Assembly (NCBI GenBank): GCA_964618855.1
Contig: CAZUCD010000043.1
Coordinates: 1-25,591 of the forward strand
Origin: CAZUCD01 sp964618855
GTDB lineage: Bacteria; Sumerlaeota; Sumerlaeia; SLMS01; JANRJK01
Direction of reading: 5' to 3'
DNA length: 25,591 nt
In this document: positions 18,693 to 25,591 of the stretch, one piece after another
How the letters are laid out: each line of letters begins with the position of its first letter
How positions within the stretch are numbered: position 1 is the stretch's first letter
Made by a program: the position numbers and the translations under genes
The notes under the pieces: generated by a model
Told to the model about the DNA's origin: nothing
Database searches by the model: none
Seen by the model: only the letters and a program-made list of their open reading frames with translations

Positions 18693-21600
18693 TCAGGGCG
18701 TGGAGTACGTGATGATCAGCGCGGGACGGCCGGGCGAGGTCGCACCAAAGTTGCCGGTGGCAAAGCTCGCCTGGTCGGACAGCGCGTTGCCGTTGTCCGG
18801 CGACGTGTAGCGGACCTTCAACTGCGTCGTGCCGCCCTTGTTGATGCCGAGGAGGCCGGTCGGGTTCAGGAAGGCTGACGTGAACTGGTTCGTCGCGGGA
18901 GGCAGCGCGAGGGTCGCCACCGCCGGGTAGTGCGAGAACGACTGGAAGTCCTCCGCCTGGACGATCGCCGTGGTGCCATGCATGAAGCTCGTCGGCGAGA
19001 GGTACGGATTCCTCATGTCGGCGACGAGGCTGCCGAGTGAGCCGGGGCTCGCGATTCTCGACGTGTGGAACAGGCGAAGCTCCACTGAGTTGAGCGTCGC
19101 GTTGGCCGGGATCGAGGACGTGTCGAAGCTGAGCAGGAGCTCGAGCTGCTGGCGCGAGGCGGTGTCGCCGACGGGAGCCGTGCCACCTCCTGCGTTCGCG
19201 GAGCCGCCAACCTCGGAGGTCCAGTGCGACTCGGTCATGCCGCCATCCTCGGCGGGTGTTGCGAAGATCGTCGCGACGAAGGGTCCGGCGGACGGGCTTG
19301 GCGGAACCGGATAGTCGAAGCAGTCGGGCTTGTAGTACTCGACGATCAGCTCGGGCCGGACCGTGACCCCTGCCTCGCCGGAGTGGAACGCGATGTAGTC
19401 CGCCAGGTTGTCGGCGTCCGATGCGCCGTCGAACCGCACGCGGAACTGCGTGGTGCCTGTGCGGTCGAAGTCGCCGAACCGGGCCGCGTCGATGTCGATG
19501 AACGTCGTGTGGTCGTTGCCTGCGGGCATCGGGAAGGATGTGCCCACGTTGAGGAAGGCGGCCGAGGCGTCGTCGTAGTCGGCGGGCTCCATCGTCGGCA
19601 GGGAGCCGATGATCGGACCACCCATGTCGAGGACGAGGTTCCCGAGCGGGGCCACGTTGCCAAACAGGCTCGCCCGCGTGAGGCGGATGCGCGCCGAGGT
19701 GATCGTGGCGTCGGAGGGGATGCCGGAGGTGTTGAACGAGAGCACCGCGCGGTTCAGCCAGTTCTGCGCGTCATCGCCCACGGCCAGGGTCGTCGCCTTG
19801 GAGTTCACCGGTCCCTCGATCATGAGGGCCAGGTTGGGCTCGCGAACGAATCCGTCCTGTGCTGCGACCGAGAACGTGCGGACGGGCTCCTGCGGGTCGG
19901 GCAGGACGGTGATCTCGAACGAGCATTCGCTGGAGTTGCCGGCGCCATCGGTTACCGTCACGGTGACCGTGTGCGTGCCGTAGTCGATTGGGTTCGGGGG
20001 ATCGATGGTGAACGTCGTCGCGCACCCGTCGATGACGGACGGGGTGTAGGCTAGGTTGTAACCCTCGTCCGTGTTGCAGGGTGTGGAGAAGTCCGCCGGG
20101 CAGTCTGCGATGATGGGCGGCGTCAGGTCATAGTTCACGGTGTCGTCGGCAACCGTGGGGATGGGGCTGAGGTTGCCGGCCCCGTCCTGGGCGCGCAGCG
20201 CGAATCCGTAGGAGCCCTCGCCGTCCGCGAAGGTGAAGTTGAATGTTCCCGAGGTGGTGGGCTGCGTCATTCCGGTGAACGTGAACGGCCCGTTGTTGAA
20301 GCTGTAGTAGAGGCCGACACCGTCGACACCCGAGTTGACCGTCCCGGCGATCGGGTCGTTCGCGCCGGAGAAGTCCACGTCGACGGCGGGGGCTGCCGTG
20401 CAATCCTCGGCCACGCTGGCGGTGCCGGGGTTGGGTGCGGTGTTGTCCACCACGATCGTCGGGAACGTGAATGGAAGCCCGGCGAGCGTCTCGTTGTCGC
20501 ACTCGCTCTTCGGTGCACCGGGCCCGGCGGGCATCGTGCCCCCCAGGATCCCGTCACCCGTGACGCCCGTCAGCAGCCAGCGCGCGCGATCGGGCCCGGG
20601 GTTGTAGTCGAATGTGGTTCCGGAGAACGCGACCGTCCCGGCGATGGCACCAAACGTGGCGTCGCCCGCGTCGATGTCCACGAGGTCCTCGTCGAAGAAT
20701 GCGCGGAACATGATGTTCACGTTGTTGGTGGGTCCGGTTGCAGGCACGGTGTCCGCCGAGGTGATCGTCGGGGCGACCGGGCTCTCGTTGCAGGTGAGCT
20801 CGAAGTTGCCAGTGTCCCCATTGAATCCGGAGACACGAACCCGGTAGGTTGTCCCCGCCACGGCCTCGAACGTGACCTCGGACCTAAGGTCGGGGAACGC
20901 GAGGTCGTCGTTGCAGACCACTTCCGCCCCACCCCCCCCGCCGCATGCCGTCCTGACGGATAGGACCGAGTCGTAGTCCGTTCCCGAATTGAACAGGGAG
21001 ATGGTCGTGGGACCACAGTGCGTTGCGGTGTATGCGTACCAAACGTCGGGGGTCGAGTTCGACGTGCCGCAGCTCGCGCTCCCGTCGTTCGTGGCGAATT
21101 CCGTGCTGCCGAAGATTGTGTCCCCATCCGAAAGGGGGAATCCGAGGGCGCTTGCGCACGCGTTGTTGCCCGGCGCGACGGTATAGGCCTGGCCCGTCGT
21201 AAAGTTGCCGTTCCCTGCCCCGGCGGTTCCGAGCGGGGTTCCACCCGAGGAGATCGAGTCGTCGTCGATGAGGTCGAGGCGGACCTGTCCTTCTCCAGCC
21301 CCGAGCGTGACCGGGACGGTCCACACGGTGGGTCCACCCGTGGGCGTCCCGACGGAGCCTGAAGCGGTCCCGGCCACGTTCGTGACGACGAAGTCGGTGG
21401 CATCAACGCCGGTCACGGCCGAGTTGAACGTCACGGTATAGTTGACGACGGAGAGCGGCGATGTGGGATTTGTGCTGGCCCGCGCGATCGAGGTCACCAC
21501 GGGAACCGGCACGGTGGTGGTGATCGTGATGCTCCAACCGCCAGAGATCGAGCCCGCGTCTCCCGCCTCGTCGTCCTGGACAAACAATCTCCAGGTGCCA

Positions 21601-22145
21601 TTGGGCGCCGTGCCGTTGTACGCGGCCAGATTCGCGGAGAACGCGGGAGTCGCGGGGGCCGGGGCTGCGAACGGGTCGGCGTTGACGTCGTTGCCATTGA
21701 AGTTGGTCGGCTGGTAGGTGCCGCTCGGGCGCAGGGAGGAATTCTGCAGGGACTGGGAGGCGGCGTCGTCGAACGTGTAGTTGATCCCGCTGGCGAGGCT
21801 CGATCCTCCGCAATCCGACATCAGCCGCAACCGCAGGCCCGTCGGCCCGACGAGCAGCATGTCGATGTCATCGGCGAAGGTGTGGCTGATGCCCGTGACG
21901 GAGACGGTGACCTTCGTGATGGTGCCGCCCAGGCCGGAGACCGCGATGCTCGACGGATACGGGCTGGACGCGGTCGGGGGCGTGAGGGAGTCGTTGATGG
22001 TGATCGGCGCCGTGTTGCTGAAGGTGACCTGGGCTCCCGCCGTGGACGCGAGTGCAGCGGTGAACGCCGCCAGCGCGTACGCGAGAGTGCGGGCTGACCC
22101 TTTCCGTGTGGCCCAGGGCGGAGGCGGGTGGTGGGGTGTCGCCAT
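18693..22145 (-). CDS. Large modular secreted protein: P-domain, PPC-like, HYR and two DNRLRE domains
   Basis: A 1150-residue secreted protein without a catalytic domain I can recognise. Residues 1-38 are a Sec signal peptide (STAGA then Q). Residues 40-210 resemble a proprotein-convertase P-domain (ITKVTVSVTGISHTFADDID, GTWRLFVQDDEAGDAGSISG). Residues 214-322 are Ig-like or Calx-beta-like, and 325-453 are a PPC-like domain (DVWYAYTATHCG, DSVLSVRTACGG, YRVRVSGFNGDTGNF). Residues 455-675 are two Ig-like stretches; 676-750 are an HYR domain (YGTHTVTVTVTDGAGNSSEC). Residues 755-937 and 955-1148 are two DNRLRE-type beta domains that repeat each other. No PEP-CTERM, LPXTG or T9SS tail is seen. ATG 22145 is chosen because AAGGAG precedes it by 6 nt and the signal peptide follows. 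A role in surface binding or adhesion is inference. Confidence 0.85.
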   Translation of the reverse strand: MATPHHPPPPWATRKGSARTLAYALAAFTAALASTAGAQVTFSNTAPITINDSLTPPTASSPYPSSIAVSGLGGTITKVTVSVTGISHTFADDIDMLLVGPTGLRLRLMSDCGGSSLASGINYTFDDAASQSLQNSSLRPSGTYQPTNFNGNDVNADPFAAPAPATPAFSANLAAYNGTAPNGTWRLFVQDDEAGDAGSISGGWSITITTTVPVPVVTSIARASTNPTSPLSVVNYTVTFNSAVTGVDATDFVVTNVAGTASGSVGTPTGGPTVWTVPVTLGAGEGQVRLDLIDDDSISSGGTPLGTAGAGNGNFTTGQAYTVAPGNNACASALGFPLSDGDTIFGSTEFATNDGSASCGTSNSTPDVWYAYTATHCGPTTISLFNSGTDYDSVLSVRTACGGGGGAEVVCNDDLAFPDLRSEVTFEAVAGTTYRVRVSGFNGDTGNFELTCNESPVAPTITSADTVPATGPTNNVNIMFRAFFDEDLVDIDAGDATFGAIAGTVAFSGTTFDYNPGPDRARWLLTGVTGDGILGGTMPAGPGAPKSECDNETLAGLPFTFPTIVVDNTAPNPGTASVAEDCTAAPAVDVDFSGANDPIAGTVNSGVDGVGLYYSFNNGPFTFTGMTQPTTSGTFNFTFADGEGSYGFALRAQDGAGNLSPIPTVADDTVNYDLTPPIIADCPADFSTPCNTDEGYNLAYTPSVIDGCATTFTIDPPNPIDYGTHTVTVTVTDGAGNSSECSFEITVLPDPQEPVRTFSVAAQDGFVREPNLALMIEGPVNSKATTLAVGDDAQNWLNRAVLSFNTSGIPSDATITSARIRLTRASLFGNVAPLGNLVLDMGGPIIGSLPTMEPADYDDASAAFLNVGTSFPMPAGNDHTTFIDIDAARFGDFDRTGTTQFRVRFDGASDADNLADYIAFHSGEAGVTVRPELIVEYYKPDCFDYPVPPSPSAGPFVATIFATPAEDGGMTESHWTSEVGGSANAGGGTAPVGDTASRQQLELLLSFDTSSIPANATLNSVELRLFHTSRIASPGSLGSLVADMRNPYLSPTSFMHGTTAIVQAEDFQSFSHYPAVATLALPPATNQFTSAFLNPTGLLGINKGGTTQLKVRYTSPDNGNALSDQASFATGNFGATSPGRPALIITYSTP

Positions 22146-22151
22146 ATGGTG

Positions 22152-22157
22152 CTCCTT
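22152..22157 (-). promoter_or_regulatory. Ribosome binding site of the secreted-protein gene (decides the start)
   Basis: AAGGAG on the minus strand, 6 nt before the ATG at 22145. It excludes the longer in-frame reading from 22358. Confidence 0.8.
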
Positions 22158-22288
22158 TGCATGAATGCGACCGGCGGCGCATCGGCCCCGGTGCGCGGAG
22201 TGTGACCCGGGACAGGATGCTCCGGGAGGGATCCGGCCCCGACGTCGCGACTGCCATGGTATCTCTTCGAGAAAATTTTGGGGACTCG

Positions 22289-22302
22289 TGCAGAGCTCTG
22301 CA
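22289..22302. repeat. 14-bp perfect palindrome upstream of the secreted-protein gene
   Basis: TGCAGAGCTCTGCA reads identically on both strands. It sits 144 bp upstream of the secreted-protein start, beside a short AT-rich patch (AAAATTTT, 22272-22279) in otherwise GC-rich DNA. An operator for a dimeric regulator is one reading; chance is another. Confidence 0.4.
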
Positions 22303-22329
22303 ACCCAAAAGGGCGCCTCGTGGGGCGGT

Positions 22330-22611
22330 TCAGAGCCACTCCATCGAGGTCTCGCCAAGCTGTGCCTCCGCGTCCGTCTCGAGATCCTCGGCTATGGAGC
22401 GCTCCATGCGTTCGAGCGGATCGCGCAAGGCCGAGCAGGCAACCACGGCGAGGTCGCAGTGCTGCCAGGCATCGTGGTCCCCGACCTCCGCAACGCTCGC
22501 GTTGTGGGTTGTCCTGAGATGGTGCAGGATTCGCTTCAGGATGGAGCGTTTGTCCTTGAGCGAGTGCGCCGTCGGAAGGTGCAGATGATAGCGAGCGAGG
22601 ATGATGTGCAT
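22330..22611 (-). CDS. DUF503 (YlxP-like) protein
   Basis: A 93-residue protein starting MHIILARYHLHLPTAHSLKD, followed by KRSILKRILHHLR, NASVAEVGDHDAWQ and LAVVACS. This is the complete DUF503 pattern (a hydrophobic first strand, 'AHSLKDKR', then 'N.SVAEVGD.D.WQ'). In many bacteria the family (YlxP) is encoded near infB/rbfA and suspected to act in ribosome or translation-related processes; no such neighbours are here. The C-terminal tail is acidic. The start ATG at 22611 fits family length. It overlaps head-to-head with the start codon of the plus-strand gene at 22610. No SD is visible. Confidence 0.9.
   Translation of the reverse strand: MHIILARYHLHLPTAHSLKDKRSILKRILHHLRTTHNASVAEVGDHDAWQHCDLAVVACSALRDPLERMERSIAEDLETDAEAQLGETSMEWL
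22597..22600 (+). promoter_or_regulatory. Candidate ribosome binding site (GAGG) for the 323-aa protein gene
   Basis: GAGG lies 9 nt before the ATG at 22610 and directly abuts the ATGs at 22601 and 22604, so it favours 22610 as the start. Confidence 0.5.
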
Positions 22612-23581
22612 GGCGGGCGAGGAGATTGTGGAATCGGTCAGGGAGCCGCAGCCACCGGAACAGGTGGCGACGGGTGGGCGATGGGTTCCTGCGCTGCCCG
22701 ATGGGGGCAACCGGCGCCTGTCACCCGCCGAGTGGACCAAGCTGCTCTTCCCGCTGATCGTCCTGCTGATCTACGCGGGTGGCCAGGCCTTCCGCGGCGC
22801 GATGGCCCCCCGCCCAGCGAAGCCCGTCGACGAGGCCCGGTCCCTGACGGGGATTTCGCCGGAAAGCGACACCCTCAAGTTGACGAAGGAGGGGCGAATC
22901 CTCGTGACGGATCTCGAGAGGCTTGCTGCAAGGGACGATTGGGCGGCGGTGGCGCGTCGGGCCGGCGCGGCCCCTCCCCCCTTGCGGGATCACGTGATCG
23001 TGCGCGGCTTTGCCCTGTTGTCGCGGGCACGCACGGGGGAACGCGGCGCATCTCTTGAGCGCGAGATCGCCTCGATCACCTCGCAGATCCCGCGCGGTGG
23101 CGAGTCGGGGGCGCTGCGTGAGCAGCTCGACATGGCGCATGCCCTCTCCATCCTGGACCGCTGCAACAGCCTCGAACTCCTGATGGCGAACGCGGAGACG
23201 CTCCAGAGGCTCGCCGAGGGGACGCAGTCACGCCCGAGCGTGCTCGACGTGCGCGTCCGCGTCGCGAAGGCGTACGAACGCCATGCGGACCAGCGCACGG
23301 AAGCCTCCATCAAGGTAACGTCGAACGACATCGCAGGCCTGCGGGAGGCGCGCGGGCTCTACCAGACCGCCCTGCGCTGGCTCGTGGATCCTTCAGGGTG
23401 GATCGCGCTCGCCCCGCGCAGCGACAGCCTGCGCCCACACATCGAACGGATCGTCGGCAAGATGCAGCGCGCCAACAAGGCGCTGCACCCCTTCGACCTG
23501 CCCTTCACGGACCAGGACAGGAACACGTGGACAGGGAGGAAGGGGGACCCGATCCATGATGCTCCCGCCGTCTCCCGATGA
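22610..23581 (+). CDS. Single-pass membrane protein of unknown function (323 aa)
   Basis: I do not recognise a family. Residues 1-42 are hydrophilic, one membrane helix follows at about 45-62 (LLFPLIVLLIYAGGQAF), and about 260 residues of mostly helical, charged sequence follow. That part has repeated heptad-like or TPR-like helices (EILVTDLERLAARD-type, ALREQLDMAHALSILDRCNSL, GLREARGLYQTALRWL). The tail is polar, ending KGDPIHDAPAVSR. The single helix with a large soluble domain suggests a membrane-anchored scaffold, in either topology. ATG 22610 is chosen for its SD spacing; ATGs at 22601 and 22604 are alternatives. The stop overlaps the next gene by 4 nt (ATGA), so the two are probably made together. 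Confidence 0.8.
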   Translation: MAGEEIVESVREPQPPEQVATGGRWVPALPDGGNRRLSPAEWTKLLFPLIVLLIYAGGQAFRGAMAPRPAKPVDEARSLTGISPESDTLKLTKEGRILVTDLERLAARDDWAAVARRAGAAPPPLRDHVIVRGFALLSRARTGERGASLEREIASITSQIPRGGESGALREQLDMAHALSILDRCNSLELLMANAETLQRLAEGTQSRPSVLDVRVRVAKAYERHADQRTEASIKVTSNDIAGLREARGLYQTALRWLVDPSGWIALAPRSDSLRPHIERIVGKMQRANKALHPFDLPFTDQDRNTWTGRKGDPIHDAPAVSR

Positions 23582-24540
23582 GGCCACTCCCGTGGCCTGA
23601 CGTCTGCCACCGGGCGGGACTGCTGCTCGGAGCCGCGCTGCTGCTTGCCGATGGGGCGGGGCTGCCGTGGACGCGCGGGTTGTTCGGATTTGCGGCGCTC
23701 CCCATCGCGGCCCTGCTGGTGGGTATGCCCTCGCTCGGGTGGCGGCGATTGGGGGATTGGCGCGATCCAAGGCGCGCGGCGCTCATCGTGGGCGCCATCA
23801 TCCCGGTTTGGATCGTCGTGGCGGCGGCTGTGTCGCCGGAACTGGGGGCAACACTGGTCCCGGACGGCGTGGAGAAGCCGGCGGCGGGCCTGCTCGACGC
23901 CACAGGCTGGATTCCGTTTGCGGGGATGGCGACGCGGCTCGCGGGGGCGCTGGTGTCGCTGGCGCACTTGTTCGTCCTGCTGCTTGCGGTCTGGCTCGCG
24001 TGGCGGCCACGCGGGGTGGTTGCGCCCCTGCTGGCCATCGGGCTCCCCCTGGCGCTGCTGATCCTCTATCATCCGGGCATCGAGACACTGCTCGGCCTGC
24101 TGTTCCTGGCGTGGTTCTTTGGCATGTCGCGGGAGGTGGCCCTGATGCTGCCGCCGCACATCGAGCGTGTGCTCGACGAGCGCGACGCGGCCTTCCTCGC
24201 CCATGTCGCGCGGAACGGCGGCGTCCGCGTCGCGGAGGTCCCGTTGATGCTTCCGGGGGGCCTCGCCCGGTGCGCGGAACTCGAGGCGCTCGGCCTGGTG
24301 CAGGGAGACGGGGAGTCCGGGACGGTTCGTGCGGGCGACGCCCTGGCGAAGTCCGGGGGTGCGGGGAGCCGAACGGCTGGGTGGCTCGGCCGGGCGGCCT
24401 GGATCGCCGTCGGCTCGCTCTACCTGCTCTTTCCCGACCTCCTGCCCGGCCCCATCGACGACCTTGTCGTCATGCTCCTGTGCTCGTATGCGGGATTCCG
24501 CCTGCCGGGACGCGGCGGCCTCAGTACGGAACGCGCTTGA
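23578..24540 (+). CDS. Multi-pass membrane protein with DUF1232-like C-terminus (320 aa)
   Basis: A polytopic membrane protein with no firm family. Hydrophobic segments lie at about 11-28, 34-50, 68-86, 122-142, 147-164 and 169-184. A soluble stretch follows (185-265; AAFLAHVARNGGVRVAEVP through RCAELEALGLVQGDG), whose helix-turn-helix-like pattern, ending in a 'LEALGLV' helix, resembles a winged-helix reader. A final hydrophobic segment at 271-303 contains LYLLFPDLLPGPIDDLVVML, close to the DUF1232 core (P-x-D-L-[IL]-P-x-x-x-x-D-D). It is coupled to the upstream gene by an ATGA overlap. Its last 20 bp overlap the end of the opposing lipoprotein gene. The DUF1232 link is inference from a short motif. 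Confidence 0.82.
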   Translation: MRPLPWPDVCHRAGLLLGAALLLADGAGLPWTRGLFGFAALPIAALLVGMPSLGWRRLGDWRDPRRAALIVGAIIPVWIVVAAAVSPELGATLVPDGVEKPAAGLLDATGWIPFAGMATRLAGALVSLAHLFVLLLAVWLAWRPRGVVAPLLAIGLPLALLILYHPGIETLLGLLFLAWFFGMSREVALMLPPHIERVLDERDAAFLAHVARNGGVRVAEVPLMLPGGLARCAELEALGLVQGDGESGTVRAGDALAKSGGAGSRTAGWLGRAAWIAVGSLYLLFPDLLPGPIDDLVVMLLCSYAGFRLPGRGGLSTERA

Positions 24541-25045
24541 GGAAGTAGGTCACCTGGCGCTTCTTGCCGTTTTCGACGCCCTCGAGCAGGATGTCCACGC
24601 GCGCTCCGCCGTCGTACTTGTATTCGATCACCTGCGGAAAGTCGTGTTCCCGGTTCTCGAATCTCATGCCGTTCATGCCATGGGAGACGGCCTCGAACAC
24701 GGTGGTGTTCTGGCCCTGCGGGGTGGCGATGTAGGCGAGCTTGCCGTTCTCGAGCGTGTCGATGCGGAAGACCTCCGTGAAGGCGACCTTGCCGTCCACA
24801 ATGGTGCGGCCGACGCCGGTGTAGACGCGGTCCTCGTCGATCTTCCAGTCCTCCTCGGCGATGGCGGTGCCGACGGGTCCGCTCCACTTGCCGAGGATCC
24901 AGTTGAGGTTTCCGGGGCCCATCTCGACGGGAGTGATCTCGAGTCCGCCTGAAGGCGCCGCGTCCTTCTTCGCGCATCCGGTCACGGCTGCCGCCGTCGG
25001 GATGAGGATCATTGCGGCCAGCATGTGAAGGGTCGCGCGCGCCAT
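24521..25045 (-). CDS. DUF6265-like lipoprotein (174 aa)
   Basis: A 174-residue lipoprotein. The signal peptide is MARATLHMLAAMILIPTAAA, with the lipobox VTGC (Cys24). The mature part contains LNWILGKWSG, EEDWKIDEDRVYTGVGRTIV, VFRIDTLENGKLAYIATPQG and the hallmark ENREHDFPQVIEYKYDG. 'LxGxW' and 'EHDFPQ.I.Y' together match the DUF6265 pattern, a family of secreted beta-barrel-like proteins without known function. ATG 25045 is preferred because GGAG precedes it by 6 nt; the frame extends back to 25168 without homology. It is divergent from ssrA; its 3' end overlaps the membrane-protein gene by 20 bp. Confidence 0.88.
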   Translation of the reverse strand: MARATLHMLAAMILIPTAAAVTGCAKKDAAPSGGLEITPVEMGPGNLNWILGKWSGPVGTAIAEEDWKIDEDRVYTGVGRTIVDGKVAFTEVFRIDTLENGKLAYIATPQGQNTTVFEAVSHGMNGMRFENREHDFPQVIEYKYDGGARVDILLEGVENGKKRQVTYFLKRVPY

Positions 25046-25135
25046 GTGGGGCTCCGGCAAGGGGATATCCTGCGCGGGGAGCCTCTCCCATCGGCCGGCG
25101 CGGGGCAAGGTCGCCGAAAGACGGACCGGGGGGGC

Positions 25136-25165
25136 TTGACGCGGGGAAGATGCTGGGAATAGCAT
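25136..25165 (+). promoter_or_regulatory. Candidate sigma-70-type promoter of ssrA
   Basis: TTGACG (25136-25141) and TAGCAT (25160-25165) are separated by 18 nt. Transcription would start about 30 nt before the mature tmRNA 5' end at 25204, leaving a leader to be removed by RNase P, as in other bacteria. Confidence 0.6.
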
Positions 25166-25203
25166 CACGGCATCATCGCGTCTCGGCGATGAATCCTCAC
25201 CGT

Positions 25204-25570
25204 GGGGGCGATCGGTTTCGACGGGTTGCCGAGGAGAGGATGGCTGCAGGCCGGGATCAGGCAGCGTGCACCCCGTAAAACTGCGCGCGGCAACTCATAA
25301 GTGCCAACGAAGACTTGGCTCTCGCTGCCTAACTGGCAGTGACGTTCTAGGCGGGTTGGGCCCGTGGCCCGCCATAGAGCGACACTCAACGGGCTTGGCG
25401 GAGGGAGCCCCGGCGGGGGCGCCCAAAGCGACACCAAATCCCGCCTGGCGCACCCGGGAGGACCCGCGGACTTCCATCCGGGCGCGCGAGACCCCAAGTG
25501 ACCGCTAAGCCTGTAGACGCTGTCTTCAAATCCAATTCGGACGCGGGTTCAATTCCCGCCGCCTCCACCA
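25204..25570 (+). ncRNA. ssrA: Transfer-messenger RNA (tmRNA), one-piece
   Basis: Rescues stalled ribosomes with SmpB by acting first as alanyl-tRNA, then as mRNA. The 5' end GGGGGCG is followed by ATCGGTTTCGACGGG, the conserved tmRNA 5' signature. The 3' end carries the T-arm GCGGG-TTCAATT-CCCGC and CGCCTCC-ACCA. Seven-base acceptor pairing between GGGGGCG and CGCCTCC holds with one G-U. CCA is encoded. The length of 367 nt is normal for a one-piece tmRNA. The tag reading frame is at 25303-25332; a helix (CTGCC/GGCAG) has the stop codon in its loop. The region between about 25340 and 25500 is GC-rich and would hold the pseudoknots. No intron or permuted break is seen. Confidence 0.97.
25303..25332 (+). 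other. tmRNA tag reading frame (A)ANEDLALAA-stop
   Basis: GCC AAC GAA GAC TTG GCT CTC GCT GCC TAA encodes ANEDLALAA after the charged alanine. The -ALAA end is the standard ClpXP/ClpAP degron; AN-E-D is a common start of proteolysis tags. The TAA lies in the loop of the hairpin CTGCC/GGCAG. Confidence 0.9.
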
Positions 25571-25591
25571 TTCACCCTCAACCAACCCTCT

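Noticed and set aside
25165..25571. ORFs on both strands across 25165-25571
   Set aside because: They lie inside the tmRNA gene; the tRNA-like ends and tag frame explain the conservation.

Overview
The window is GC-rich, densely coded bacterial chromosome. Lipoprotein and Sec signal peptides, an RND-type periplasmic adaptor and a CPA2 antiporter point to a diderm (Gram-negative-type) cell. The short N-run at 535-549 points to a draft or metagenome assembly. The combination of a P-domain/PPC/HYR/DNRLRE secreted protein, DUF6265 and a FlbD-like orphan recalls PVC/FCB or candidate-phylum genomes such as Planctomycetes or Sumerlaeota. That placement is a guess; no 16S rRNA gene is present.

Layout. 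1-2654 (-): 5' two thirds of rpoB, interrupted by the N-run, with a 408-bp upstream region that lacks rplL and holds a hairpin followed by TTTT. 3063-6464 (+): a 68-aa FlbD-like protein, a GT-C-type membrane protein and a substrate-binding protein; the last two overlap by ATGA. 6498-9239 (-): a phospholipase D/cardiolipin-synthase-like protein and a lipoprotein RND adaptor. 9240-9497: a non-coding region rich in inverted repeats. 9498-12826 (-): cinA and tkt, overlapping by 1 nt (TGATG). 13072-15622 (+): a HAD phosphatase/mutase and a YbaL-like K+/H+ antiporter. 15648-18614 (+): a compact unit of thioredoxin-like, GNAT and asnB genes. 18627-18681: a long hairpin between converging genes. 18693-22145 (-): a 1150-aa modular secreted protein. 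22330-22611 (-): DUF503. 22610-24540 (+): two unknown membrane-protein genes, ATGA-coupled. 24521-25045 (-): a DUF6265 lipoprotein. 25204-25570 (+): complete one-piece tmRNA (ssrA) with its own promoter.

How the genes relate. Much of the window is housekeeping: transcription, pentose phosphate pathway, pyridine nucleotide salvage, asparagine synthesis, ribosome rescue and ion homeostasis. It is interleaved with poorly characterised envelope functions. I found no CRISPR array, phage, insertion sequence, tRNA or classical defence system. The least explained parts are the coupled 323-aa/320-aa membrane-protein pair that starts head-to-head on DUF503, the modular secreted protein, and the substrate-binding protein coupled to a GT-C protein without an ABC transporter. 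Most very long antisense ORFs are GC-driven shadows.
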